Origin: Oscillospiraceae bacterium
GTDB lineage: Bacteria > Bacillota > Clostridia > Oscillospirales > Ruminococcaceae
Direction of reading: 5' to 3'
DNA length: 64,000 nt
NCBI GenBank assembly: GCA_900752435.1
Contig: CAADVD010000002.1
Location: forward strand, 62,001-126,000
The position numbers were made by a program, and so were the translations under genes. Positions 41,918-50,516 of this stretch are shown here, one piece after another (the stretch's first letter is position 1; each line of letters begins with the position of its first letter). Below the pieces are notes generated by a model. The model saw only the letters and a list, made by a program, of their open reading frames with translations. It had not been told where the DNA came from and searched no databases.

Positions 41918-42763
41918 TTATTTCACCAGCATGTAATACCAGTCCGTTCCGTACAGGTCGCCCTGTCCGAGTCCATAGCGGGCTTGGAACGCAAAGATGG
42001 CCTGTCTGGTCAGCGGACCGGCTTGACCGTCTACATACCCGGTGTAGAGTCCCATGGTGCGCAAACGCTGTTGCACCCACTTGGTGACCGGGCCGTAGTC
42101 GTTGTCGTAAATGCGGTAATTGTCCTTCAGCATCGCATAAATGCGCGGACCGGCAATGCCGTCCACGGGCGAATTGAGTCCGCGGATGGAGTTCAGCAGT
42201 TGCTGTAAATCGGCCACGTCGGCGTCATATGAGGTGTTCCACAAAAGCTGTGGATTGGGACCGCGCTGACCGCGGCTGTTGGTGTAGGACGAGTCCGAAT
42301 TGCCGCCGGAACTGCCGCCGCCGTTTCCGTAATCGGGAACGCCGAAGCCGTAAATGTAGTTGCCGCCCGAATTGTAGTTGACGGAATAAGCGCTTCTGGC
42401 GCAGACATCGCCGGAGGTGTTGCCTTCGATGGTATGGATGGTTGTGCCGTCACAGCTTTCGACAATGCCGACATGGCTGGGGCCGGGCAGTGTATCGCTG
42501 GCCCATTTCAGGAAAATGATGTCGCCGGGCTGAGGCACATAGCCGCGCTCCTTGCGGCGGCCTTGGGAGGCAAACCAGTTGAGCATGCTGGTACAGCTGG
42601 CCTGCTTCGGGATGGCGGTGTTCAAAACGCCGGCTTCGTTGGCGCACCAGCTGACAAAAATGGCGCACCATTCGGTGTGATAGCCCCACCAATTGCAGTA
42701 TTTGGTGCAGCCGTTGCCGATTTGGCTGCGGGCAATGTTTACAATTTCAGTTCTTTTACTCAT
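41918..42763 (-). CDS. CHAP-domain peptidoglycan hydrolase, endolysin-like, with C-terminal peptidoglycan-binding repeats
   Basis: 281 residues. Residues 1-145 are a CHAP/NlpC-like amidase: catalytic cysteine in YHTEWCAIFVSWCANEAG, histidine in GPSHVGIVES, and an Asn/Glu in THTIEGNTSG-type context (IHTIEGNTSG). A Gly/Ser linker (about 146-165) leads to two PG-binding-1-like modules with VDGIAGPRIYAML and VDGQAGPLTRQAIFAFQ. No signal peptide or membrane helix is present, which is typical of phage endolysins and unlike house-keeping wall hydrolases. No holin, tail or integrase gene is adjacent. The ribosome site is poor (AAAGCGAGAAAA). Confidence 0.85.
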   Translation of the reverse strand: MSKRTEIVNIARSQIGNGCTKYCNWWGYHTEWCAIFVSWCANEAGVLNTAIPKQASCTSMLNWFASQGRRKERGYVPQPGDIIFLKWASDTLPGPSHVGIVESCDGTTIHTIEGNTSGDVCARSAYSVNYNSGGNYIYGFGVPDYGNGGGSSGGNSDSSYTNSRGQRGPNPQLLWNTSYDADVADLQQLLNSIRGLNSPVDGIAGPRIYAMLKDNYRIYDNDYGPVTKWVQQRLRTMGLYTGYVDGQAGPLTRQAIFAFQARYGLGQGDLYGTDWYYMLVK

Positions 42764-42834
42764 ACATTTTTCTCGCTTTCTGTTTGTTGTGGGTGGATGC
42801 CAATGAAATGGAAATTTTTACATGTTTGAAAACC

Positions 42835-42904
42835 TCCTTTCACTATCCCCTCAAAAAACGCAAAAAGTTGCACGCGAACGTGCAACTTTCGGGAAAAAAT
42901 TTTT
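42835..42904 (-). repeat. Dispersed UUCG-hairpin repeat, copy 2
   Basis: On the minus strand: AAAGTTGCACG, loop TTCG, CGTGCAACTTT, then TTGCG, TTTTTTGAGGGG, ATAGTGAAAGGAGG. About 85 percent identical by eye over 65 bases to copy 1 at 3267-3334. Lies 70 bp upstream of the endolysin-like gene on the same strand. The rest of this 443-bp gene-free region (42764-43206) is AT-rich and holds repeated TTTGGGGAA words near its right end; no strong promoter was found. Confidence 0.7.
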
Positions 42905-43146
42905 GAGAAAAATTAAAATTCGGCTTTATATACAAAATTACAAAAATAATTTGTTTATAAATACAATAAAGTGAGATAGAAAATTCTTTGACAATTGCAT
43001 AAATGTTTTTGGGGAACCGAATAGAACCATGGTACAACCCGATACGACATCCCATGTTCCTTTCACGTTTTGTTTCCATTTTGTCAAAAAAGCGCGAACA
43101 GGATGCAGGATACGAAGCATAGCATCTGTTGTTTGGGGAATCATTG

Positions 43147-43178
43147 AGTAGGTTTGGGGAAAAGTAGGTTTGGGGAAA
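43147..43178 (+). repeat. 16-bp tandem duplication upstream of the ectB-like gene
   Basis: AGTAGGTTTGGGGAAA occurs twice without a change. Further GTTTGGGGAA (43131) and TTTTTGGGGAA (43007) words lie just upstream. These could be protein-binding sites or slippage products. Confidence 0.8.
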
Positions 43179-43206
43179 ATCACCACAAAGAAATGAGGAG
43201 TTCAGG

Positions 43207-44451
43207 GTGAAGCAAACTGAAGTATTTGAAACCTACGAATCGGAGGTTCGTTCTTATTGCCGCGCGTTTCCAGCGGTATTTGCCAAGGCCAAAGGATCGG
43301 TGATGACCGATGTGGACGGCAAGGAGTACATCGACTTTTTCTGCGGAGCAGGAGCGGTCAACTACGGTCACAACAACGACTACATCAAGGACAAGCTGGT
43401 GGCGTATTTGCAGGATGACGGCATTCTGCACGCGCTCGACATGATGACGGCGCCCAAAGCGGAGTTTTTGCGCTTTTTTGAGGAAGAGGTGCTTCAGCCG
43501 CGCGGCTTGAATTACAAAGTGATGTTTGCGGGGCCGACCGGAACCAACGCCATCGAAGCGGCCTTGAAGCTGGCGCGCAAGGTGAAAAAGCGCGATAACA
43601 TCTGGTGCTTGATGGGCTGTTTCCACGGTATGACGCTGGGGGCGCTGGCGCTGACCAGCGACAAGGACAGCCGTCGTGGCGCAGGGGTTTCCTTGGGCAA
43701 CGTCACGCACATTCCGGCACCGTATATGTTTGACGGGCTGGACACGCTCCATTACATGGAAACGCTGTTGACAGACGACCATTCCGGCGTGGAGGCACCA
43801 GCGGCCATCATTGCGGAAACCATTCAAGCAGAGGGCGGTATTCATGTGTTTTCTGTGGAATATTTGCAGGGATTGCGCAAGTTGTGCGATCAATACGGGA
43901 TTCTGCTGATTGTGGACGACATTCAGGTGGGCTGTGCGCGAAGCGGGACCTTCTTTTCGTTTGAACGCGCCGGCATCGTACCGGATATGGTGGTGCTTTC
44001 CAAATCCATCGGCGGCTATGGACTGCCGTTTGCGCTGACGCTGTTCAAACCGGAACTGGATATCTGGTCGCCGGGCGAACACAACGGCACATTCCGCGGC
44101 AATCAGCTTGCCATGGTGGCGGCCAAAGCGGGTCTGGAGTATATGCTCGAGCATCGGGTGGAAGCGGAGGTTCGCCGTAAGGGCGAGCTGGTTCGCGGTT
44201 ATTTGGAACAGCAGATCAAGCGTGACGGGATTGCGGTTCGCGGCCTTGGTTTGATTTGGGGCATTGACGTGGGAAGCGGCGAAAAAGCGGCCGCGATTTC
44301 CAAAGCGTGTTTTGAACGCGGTTTGATCATTGAGCGCGCCGGACGCGGAAACAGCGTCGTCAAATTGATGCCGCCGCTGGTAATCGAGGATGAATTGCTG
44401 ATGAAAGGCTTGGCCATTCTCAAAGAGAGCGTGGACGCGGTTATGGGTTGA
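43207..44451 (+). CDS. ectB: Diaminobutyrate-2-oxoglutarate aminotransferase-like, class III PLP enzyme
   Basis: 414 residues from a GTG at 43207, 6 bp after GAGGAG. Class III aminotransferase motifs: MFAGPTGTNAIEAALKLARK, GCFHGMTLGALALT, the aspartate in LLIVDDIQVGCARSG and the PLP lysine in VVLSKSIGGYGLPFAL. The stretches YMFDGLDTLHYMETLLTD and AETIQAEGGIHVFS are typical of EctB, which makes 2,4-diaminobutyrate from aspartate semialdehyde. ectA and ectC are absent, so ectoine is not the likely product here. Aspartate semialdehyde would come from asd 3 kb away. Upstream lie short repeats; downstream is the trp T-box. Confidence 0.85.
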   Translation: MKQTEVFETYESEVRSYCRAFPAVFAKAKGSVMTDVDGKEYIDFFCGAGAVNYGHNNDYIKDKLVAYLQDDGILHALDMMTAPKAEFLRFFEEEVLQPRGLNYKVMFAGPTGTNAIEAALKLARKVKKRDNIWCLMGCFHGMTLGALALTSDKDSRRGAGVSLGNVTHIPAPYMFDGLDTLHYMETLLTDDHSGVEAPAAIIAETIQAEGGIHVFSVEYLQGLRKLCDQYGILLIVDDIQVGCARSGTFFSFERAGIVPDMVVLSKSIGGYGLPFALTLFKPELDIWSPGEHNGTFRGNQLAMVAAKAGLEYMLEHRVEAEVRRKGELVRGYLEQQIKRDGIAVRGLGLIWGIDVGSGEKAAAISKACFERGLIIERAGRGNSVVKLMPPLVIEDELLMKGLAILKESVDAVMG

Positions 44452-44486
44452 CGGACAGGGTGGAAGAAAAAAAATTGTTTTTGCGG

Positions 44487-44514
44487 TTGACAAATTCAAA
44501 TTGCTGAGTATAAT
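44487..44514 (+). promoter_or_regulatory. Promoter of the trp operon
   Basis: TTGACA (44487-44492), 16 bp, TATAAT (44509-44514), 35 bp after the ectB-like stop. Confidence 0.88.
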
Positions 44515-44551
44515 AAAATATAAACAATTTCATATCGTCCATGAAACCGTT

Positions 44552-44823
44552 GAAGTGGAGATAAAAATAAATCGTGCCCTTACAGAGAGCCGGCGAAGCT
44601 GAGAGTCCGGCAGAACGCAGTTTATTAAATGGACCACTGAGGGCGCGGTCAAAGGTCATGCAAATTGGCCGAGTATTCCGCGACGTGGGAGCATACGTCA
44701 ATTGCCGGGAATATGTTGGTATTCTGCTGAAAGTGTGCGGTTTTTCCGCAAAACAAGGTGGCACCGCGGGTTTGATTGCAACTCGTCCTTGATAGAAACG
44801 ATTCTGTCATGGGCGAGTTTTTT
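44552..44823 (+). promoter_or_regulatory. T-box leader, tryptophan specifier
   Basis: The stem I base CGTGCCC / AGGGCGCG encloses AGAGAGCCGG and GAGTCCGGC and an internal loop with TGG at 44630-44632, the specifier for tRNA-Trp. The conserved T-box AAGGTGGCACCGCGG is at 44755-44769. The terminator AACTCGTCC / GGGCGAGTT with TTTTTT is at 44780-44823. Uncharged tRNA-Trp should allow transcription into trpE. Confidence 0.93.
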
Positions 44824-44845
44824 GTATGTAAAGGAGAGAACAACG

Positions 44846-46318
44846 ATGATGAGACCGAGCTTGGAGGAAGCCAAAGCGGTTGCGCAAACCGATTCCTATC
44901 GGGTGATTCCGGTGAGCCGTGAATTGTATTCGGACATTAAAACGCCGATGGAGGTACTGCGCATCCTCAAAAACGTCAGCCGTCACTGCTACATGCTGGA
45001 GAGCATTGAAGATACACAGAAATGGGGTCGTTATACCTTTTTGGGATTTGAACCCACGCTTGAAATCACCTGTACCAATGGAGAAATGCACCTAAACGGC
45101 GGCACGGACATTGTGATGCAAACCGCTCATCCGGGTGCGGCCATCAAGCAAATCATTGAGGAAAACAAAAGTCCGCGTTTCGATTACCTGCCGCCGTTCA
45201 CGGGTGGGTTGGTCGGCTACTTTTCCTACGATTACATCAAATACAGCGAGCCCACGCTGAAGCTGGACGCGGAGGATGAGGAAAATTTCAAGGATGTGGA
45301 CTTGATGCTGTTTGATAAGGTCATTGCATTCGACAACTTCAAGCAGAAAATCATTCTCATCGTGAATGTCAAAACCGATGATTTGGATACTGGTTACAAC
45401 CGCGCTAAGATGGAGCTTGATAACCTTGAAACGCTCATCAAAACCGGCGCGCCGCACCAGCATGAACCGGCCAAACTGACTTCGCCGTTCCGGCCGTTGT
45501 TTGATAAGGACGCTTACTGTGCGATGGTGGAGAAAGCCAAGCATTACATTCGTGAGGGCGATATTTTCCAAGTGGTGCTGTCCAACCGCTTGGAGGCGGA
45601 TATGGAGGGAAGCTTGTTTGATGCTTACCGCGTGCTGCGCACCACCAATCCATCGCCGTATATGTTCTATTTTTCCAGTGACGACATCGAAATCGCCGGT
45701 GCGTCGCCGGAAACGCTGGTCAAACTGCAAAATGGTACGCTTCATACCTTTCCATTGGCTGGCACACGTCCGCGCGGCAAAACTGCGGAAGAGGACAGCC
45801 GGTTGGAAGCGGAGCTTCTGGCAGATAAAAAGGAGCTTGCCGAACACAACATGCTGGTGGACTTGGGGCGCAACGATCTCGGCAAAATCAGCACGTTCGG
45901 CAGTGTGGAGGTGGAAAAGTATTTGTCCATCGAACGCTTCTCCCACGTGATGCACATCGGTTCGACGGTGCGCGGTCAAATCCGTCCCGATAAAACCGCA
46001 CTCGATGCGGTGGACGCGGTGCTTCCGGCTGGTACGCTGTCCGGTGCGCCAAAGATTCGCGCCTGCGAAATCATCAACGAGCTGGAAAACAACAAGCGCG
46101 GCATCTACGGCGGCGCCATCGGCTACATCGATTTCACCGGCAATTTGGATACCTGCATTGCCATCCGCATTGCGTTTAAGAAAAACGGCAAGGTGTTCGT
46201 CCGTTCCGGCGCCGGCATTGTGGCCGACAGTGTGCCGGAAAACGAATACCAAGAGTGCATCAACAAGGCCAAAGCGGTGATGGACGCACTGCATCTTTCG
46301 GAGGAGGGTTTGGACTAA
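44846..46318 (+). CDS. trpE: Anthranilate synthase component I
   Basis: 490 residues from the ATG at 44846, 9 bp after AAGGAG; an ATG one codon later is possible. It converts chorismate to anthranilate with ammonia from TrpG. The LESIEDTQKWGRYTFLG segment (feedback Trp site region LLES), PFTGGLVGYFSYD, NPSPYMFYF, GASPETLVKL and PAGTLSGAPKIRACEII are all conserved. First gene of trpEGDCFBA, behind the T-box. Confidence 0.96.
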   Translation: MMRPSLEEAKAVAQTDSYRVIPVSRELYSDIKTPMEVLRILKNVSRHCYMLESIEDTQKWGRYTFLGFEPTLEITCTNGEMHLNGGTDIVMQTAHPGAAIKQIIEENKSPRFDYLPPFTGGLVGYFSYDYIKYSEPTLKLDAEDEENFKDVDLMLFDKVIAFDNFKQKIILIVNVKTDDLDTGYNRAKMELDNLETLIKTGAPHQHEPAKLTSPFRPLFDKDAYCAMVEKAKHYIREGDIFQVVLSNRLEADMEGSLFDAYRVLRTTNPSPYMFYFSSDDIEIAGASPETLVKLQNGTLHTFPLAGTRPRGKTAEEDSRLEAELLADKKELAEHNMLVDLGRNDLGKISTFGSVEVEKYLSIERFSHVMHIGSTVRGQIRPDKTALDAVDAVLPAGTLSGAPKIRACEIINELENNKRGIYGGAIGYIDFTGNLDTCIAIRIAFKKNGKVFVRSGAGIVADSVPENEYQECINKAKAVMDALHLSEEGLD

Positions 46319-46890
46319 TGGTATTGCTCATTGATAACTACGACAGTTTTTCCTATAATTTGTATCAGTTGGTTGGTTCGATTCAGCCGGATATCCGTGT
46401 GATTCGCAACGATGAATTGACCGTGGAGGAAATCGAAGCCCTGCATCCGGCGCAAATCATTTTATCGCCCGGTCCGGGTCGTCCGGCAGATGCTGGCGTG
46501 TGCATCGAGGTGGTGCAAAAGCTGGGCGGACGCATTCCGATTTTGGGCGTATGTTTGGGACATCAGTCCATCTGCGAAGCCTATGGCGGCGTGGTTTCTT
46601 ACGCGAAGGAGCTGATGCATGGCAAGCAGTCCACGGTGAAACTGGATTTGTCCTGCCCGATTTTTGCAGGAATGCCGGAGAATATTGACGCGGCGCGCTA
46701 CCATTCGCTGGCGGCGATGGAAGAGACGCTTCCGGAAACCATTGTGGTTACTGCCCGCACCGATGACGGGGAAATCATGGCGGTGAAGCACCGCGATTAC
46801 GATGTATACGGCGTACAGTTCCATCCGGAATCCATTATGACGCCGCAGGGAAAACAGATTTTGCAGAACTTTTTAAAGCTTGAATCTTAA
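46318..46890 (+). CDS. trpG: Anthranilate synthase component II (glutamine amidotransferase)
   Basis: 190 residues. The class I triad is present: cysteine in GVCLGHQSI, histidine and glutamate in VQFHPESI. LLIDNYDSFSYNLYQ and LSPGPGRPADAG are typical. The start overlaps the trpE stop (TAATG). No fused TrpD domain. Confidence 0.96.
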   Translation: MVLLIDNYDSFSYNLYQLVGSIQPDIRVIRNDELTVEEIEALHPAQIILSPGPGRPADAGVCIEVVQKLGGRIPILGVCLGHQSICEAYGGVVSYAKELMHGKQSTVKLDLSCPIFAGMPENIDAARYHSLAAMEETLPETIVVTARTDDGEIMAVKHRDYDVYGVQFHPESIMTPQGKQILQNFLKLES

Positions 46891-46913
46891 ATTGATTGAA
46901 AGGGTGACTGATT

Positions 46914-47924
46914 GTGATTAAAGAAGCCATTGTAAAACTCAGCAAAGGAGAAAATTTGTCCTATGAAATGGCCGAAGCGGTTATGGATGAAATTATGAGC
47001 GGCGAGGCTTCGCAGGTGCAGATGAGCGCTTTTTTGGTGGCGATGAGCATGAAGGGCGAGACCATTGAGGAGATTACCGCGTGTGCGGCGGGTATGCGCA
47101 AGCACTGTGTGAAGCTGCTGCATGACATGGATGTGCTGGAAATTGTCGGCACGGGCGGCGACGGCGCCAATTCGTTCAACATTTCGACGACCTCTTCGCT
47201 GGTGATTTCGGCGGCTGGCGTGCCGGTTGCCAAGCACGGCAACCGTGCGGCTTCGAGCAAATGCGGCGCGGCCGATGTGCTGGAGGCGCTGGGCGTGAAC
47301 ATCACGGTACCGCCGGAACGGAGTACGGAACTGTTGGAAAAAATCAACCTGTGTTTCTTGTTTGCGCAGAATTACCACATTGCGATGAAGTATGTGGCGC
47401 CGGTTCGCCGGGAGCTGTCCATTCGCACGATCTTCAATATTTTGGGGCCTTTGGCCAATCCGGCTGGCGCCAATATGCAGCTGCTGGGCGTCTATGATGA
47501 ATCGCTGGTGGAACCGCTGGCGCATGTGCTTGCCAATCTCGGTGTGAAGAGCGCCATGGTGGTGTACGGACAGGATGGGCTGGATGAGATTTCCGTTTCT
47601 GCGCCAACAACTGTGTGCGAGGTGCGCGACGGGAAATTTGAGTCCTATGTGATTACACCGGAGCAGTTTGGCTTGTCGCGGTACAGCAAGGAAGAATTGG
47701 TCGGTGGGACACCGGCAGAGAACGCGGCCATCACCCGTGCCATCTTGAGCGGCGAACAGGGTGCAAAACGTGACGCGGTGGTGCTCAATTCGGCGGCGGC
47801 TCTGCATGTGGCGCGTCCGGATTTGACATTGGAAGAAGCGGTCAAAACCGTGCAGAATATCATTGACAGCGGCAAAGCGATGGAACAGCTCAATCGGTTT
47901 ATTGAGCTGTCCAACGCGATGTAA
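46914..47924 (+). CDS. trpD: Anthranilate phosphoribosyltransferase
   Basis: 336 residues from a GTG at 46914 behind AAAGGGTG. It links anthranilate to PRPP. The phosphate-binding GTGGDGANSFNISTTSS, KHGNRAASSKCGAADVLE and NILGPLANPAGANMQLLG motifs are intact. Starts 23 bp after trpG. Confidence 0.96.
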   Translation: MIKEAIVKLSKGENLSYEMAEAVMDEIMSGEASQVQMSAFLVAMSMKGETIEEITACAAGMRKHCVKLLHDMDVLEIVGTGGDGANSFNISTTSSLVISAAGVPVAKHGNRAASSKCGAADVLEALGVNITVPPERSTELLEKINLCFLFAQNYHIAMKYVAPVRRELSIRTIFNILGPLANPAGANMQLLGVYDESLVEPLAHVLANLGVKSAMVVYGQDGLDEISVSAPTTVCEVRDGKFESYVITPEQFGLSRYSKEELVGGTPAENAAITRAILSGEQGAKRDAVVLNSAAALHVARPDLTLEEAVKTVQNIIDSGKAMEQLNRFIELSNAM

Positions 47925-47951
47925 CAGGCATAGTAATTGGAGAACGAGAAC

Positions 47952-48737
47952 ATGATATTGGATGAAATTGCGGAGCGAACCCGAGTTCGTGTCAGTGCGC
48001 GCAAGCAGGAAAAATCGTTGGAGGCGGTACGGGCGCAGGCAGAAGCGCTCGACGCCAACACCGGCTTTCCGTTTGAGCAGGCGCTCAAACGCGAGGGGAT
48101 TTCGTTCATTTGCGAAGTGAAAAAGGCGTCGCCGTCCAAGGGCGTGATTGCAGAGGATTTTCCGTATCTGCAAATTGCCAAGGAATACGAAGAAGCCGGT
48201 GCGGCGGCGGTGTCCGTGCTGACGGAGCCGTATTACTTTCAGGGCTGTGACGACTATTTGAGAGACATTGCGCAGACGATTTCCATTCCGGTACTGCGCA
48301 AGGATTTTACGGTGGATGCGTATCAGATTTATGAAGCAAAGCTGTTGGGCGCATCGGCGGTGCTGTTGATTTGCGCACTGCTGGATGAGAAGACGCTCAG
48401 GGAATATTTGGATATTGCGCATTCGCTGGGGCTGTCCGCTTTGGTGGAAGCGCATACGGAAGAAGAAGTACAGCAGGCGCTTCGTGCTGGTGCGCGCATT
48501 GTCGGTGTAAACAACCGCAATCTGAAAACATTTGAGGTGGATGTGACCACCAGCGTGCGTTTGCGGAAGCTGGTGCCGGAGGACGTGGCGTATGTGTCCG
48601 AAAGCGGCATCCGCAACCGTGCGGATGTGGCGAAGCTGTGTGAAAATGGTACGGACGCGGTGCTCATTGGCGAAACGCTGATGCGCAGTGCGGACAAACG
48701 GCGTGAGCTGGACATTTTGCGGGGAGTGGCCTTATGA
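47952..48737 (+). CDS. trpC: Indole-3-glycerol-phosphate synthase
   Basis: 261 residues from the ATG at 47952 with GGAG upstream; a TTG at 47937 would add five residues. TIM-barrel motifs: FICEVKKASPSKGVI, LTEPYYFQGCDDYL, PVLRKDFTVDAYQI, GVNNRNLKTFEVD and SESGIRNRADV. Overlaps trpF as ATGA. Confidence 0.96.
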   Translation: MILDEIAERTRVRVSARKQEKSLEAVRAQAEALDANTGFPFEQALKREGISFICEVKKASPSKGVIAEDFPYLQIAKEYEEAGAAAVSVLTEPYYFQGCDDYLRDIAQTISIPVLRKDFTVDAYQIYEAKLLGASAVLLICALLDEKTLREYLDIAHSLGLSALVEAHTEEEVQQALRAGARIVGVNNRNLKTFEVDVTTSVRLRKLVPEDVAYVSESGIRNRADVAKLCENGTDAVLIGETLMRSADKRRELDILRGVAL

Positions 48738-49345
48738 GCGCAGTTAAGGTGAAAATTTGCGGGCTGTTCCGCGACTGCGACGTGGATGCGGCGAATGAAG
48801 CGCGGCCGGATTATATCGGCTTTGTGTTTGCCAAAAGCCGCCGTCAGGTGTCGGAGGAGCAGGCTGCTCGGATGCGCGCGCGGCTGTATCCGTCGATTGT
48901 GCCGGTTGGGGTGTTTGTGAACGCGCCGGTGGAACAGGTGGTTCGATTGCTGGAGCAGGGTGTGATTGAGGCTGCTCAGCTGCACGGCGGCGAGAGTGAC
49001 GATTATATTCGCTCGCTGAAGTCGCGGACGGAAAAACCGGTTGTGCAGGCCATTCGTGTGGACAGTGCGGACGATGTGGCGCGCGCGCAAAGCAGTTTGG
49101 CTGATTTTGTGCTGTTCGACAACGGCGCTGGCGGTACGGGCGAGGTCTTTGACTGGCGCTTGCTGGCGCACAGCGAAAAGCCGTTTTTCTTGGCTGGCGG
49201 TCTGCACGCGGAAAACGTGGAGCAGGCCATCCGGCAGACCCATCCCTATGCGGTGGATTTGAGCAGCGGCGCGGAAACGGACGGCGTCAAAGACCGCGAA
49301 AAAATCATGGAAATTGTCAGGAGGATTCGACATGTCGAAAGGTAG
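48734..49345 (+). CDS. trpF: Phosphoribosylanthranilate isomerase
   Basis: 203 residues. KICGLFRDCDVDAANEARPDYIGF has the catalytic cysteine (KICG), and the aspartate is in DFVLFDNGAGGTGEVFDW. GVFVNAPVEQV and LAGGLHAENV fit the family. The end overlaps trpB by 14 bp. Confidence 0.95.
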   Translation: MSAVKVKICGLFRDCDVDAANEARPDYIGFVFAKSRRQVSEEQAARMRARLYPSIVPVGVFVNAPVEQVVRLLEQGVIEAAQLHGGESDDYIRSLKSRTEKPVVQAIRVDSADDVARAQSSLADFVLFDNGAGGTGEVFDWRLLAHSEKPFFLAGGLHAENVEQAIRQTHPYAVDLSSGAETDGVKDREKIMEIVRRIRHVER

Positions 49346-50516
49346 ATACGGCATTCACGGCGGACAGTACATCCCCGAAACGCTGATGAACGAAATCATT
49401 CATCTGGAAGAATGCTATGAATTTTATAAAAACGATCCGGCGTTTAACGAGGAGCTGAATAAGCTGTTGACCGAATATGCCGGTCGTCCGTCCTTGCTTT
49501 ATTATGCAAAGAAAATGACGGAGGATTTGGGCGGTGCGAAAATTTACCTCAAGCGCGAGGATTTGAACCATACGGGTTCGCATAAAATCAACAACGTGCT
49601 GGGGCAGGCGCTGATGGCCAAAAAGATGGGCAAAACGCGCATCATCGCCGAAACCGGCGCCGGTCAGCACGGTGTGGCGACTGCGACTGCGGCGGCTCTG
49701 CTGGGGCTGGGGGGCGAAATTTTCATGGGCAAGGAGGACACCGATCGGCAGGCGCTGAACGTTTACCGCATGGAGCTGTTGGGGGCGAAGGTGCATCCGG
49801 TAACCAGCGGTACGATGACGCTCAAGGACGCGGTCAACGAGACGATGCGCGAATGGACCAATCGCGTGCACGACACGCTTTATGTGCTCGGCTCGGTCAT
49901 GGGACCGCATCCGTTCCCGATGATTGTGCGCGATTTTCAGAGCGTCATCAGCAAAGAAGCGCGTGCGCAGATTCTGGAATACGAGGGCAAGCTGCCGGAT
50001 GCGGTTGTGGCCTGCGTTGGCGGCGGAAGCAATGCGATGGGCGCATTTTACAACTTCATTCCCGATGAGGGGGTACAGCTCATCGGCTGTGAGGCGGCTG
50101 GCCATGGCGTACATACCGACAAAAACGCCGCGACCATTGCCAATGGCCGTTTGGGCATTTTCCATGGCATGAAGTCCTATTTCTGTCAGAATGAACAGGG
50201 GCAGATTGCGCCGGTTTATTCCATTTCGGCCGGGTTGGATTATCCGGGCATCGGACCGGAGCACGCCCATCTGCACGATACGGGCCGCGCGCAGTATGTG
50301 CCGGTGACGGATGATGAAGCGGTGGAGGCGTTTGAATATTTGGCGCGCACCGAGGGCATCATCTGCGCCATTGAAAGTGCGCATGCGGTGGCGCATGTCA
50401 AAAAGATTGCGCCGACTATGGGCAAGGATCAAATCATCATCGTTTGCTTGTCCGGACGCGGCGACAAGGATGTGGCGGCAATTGCACGTTATAGAGGGGT
50501 GAACATCGTTGAGTAA
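49332..50516 (+). CDS. trpB: Tryptophan synthase beta chain
   Basis: 394 residues from the ATG at 49332, behind AGGAGG. The PLP lysine is in LNHTGSHKINNVLGQAL; the glycine loop is CVGGGSNAMGAF; ETGAGQHGVATATAAAL is conserved. It makes tryptophan from indole and serine. This is the standard type 1 chain. Overlaps trpF and trpA. Confidence 0.97.
   Translation: MSKGRYGIHGGQYIPETLMNEIIHLEECYEFYKNDPAFNEELNKLLTEYAGRPSLLYYAKKMTEDLGGAKIYLKREDLNHTGSHKINNVLGQALMAKKMGKTRIIAETGAGQHGVATATAAALLGLGGEIFMGKEDTDRQALNVYRMELLGAKVHPVTSGTMTLKDAVNETMREWTNRVHDTLYVLGSVMGPHPFPMIVRDFQSVISKEARAQILEYEGKLPDAVVACVGGGSNAMGAFYNFIPDEGVQLIGCEAAGHGVHTDKNAATIANGRLGIFHGMKSYFCQNEQGQIAPVYSISAGLDYPGIGPEHAHLHDTGRAQYVPVTDDEAVEAFEYLARTEGIICAIESAHAVAHVKKIAPTMGKDQIIIVCLSGRGDKDVAAIARYRGVNIVE

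Noticed and set aside
43180..44499. 439-codon minus-strand frame over the ectB-like gene
   Set aside because: Antisense shadow without motifs; the plus-strand frame has all class III aminotransferase residues.
46887..48455. 522-codon minus-strand frame over trpD and trpC
   Set aside because: Shadow of two well-conserved trp genes; its Arg, His and Gln-rich translation is typical of an antisense frame.
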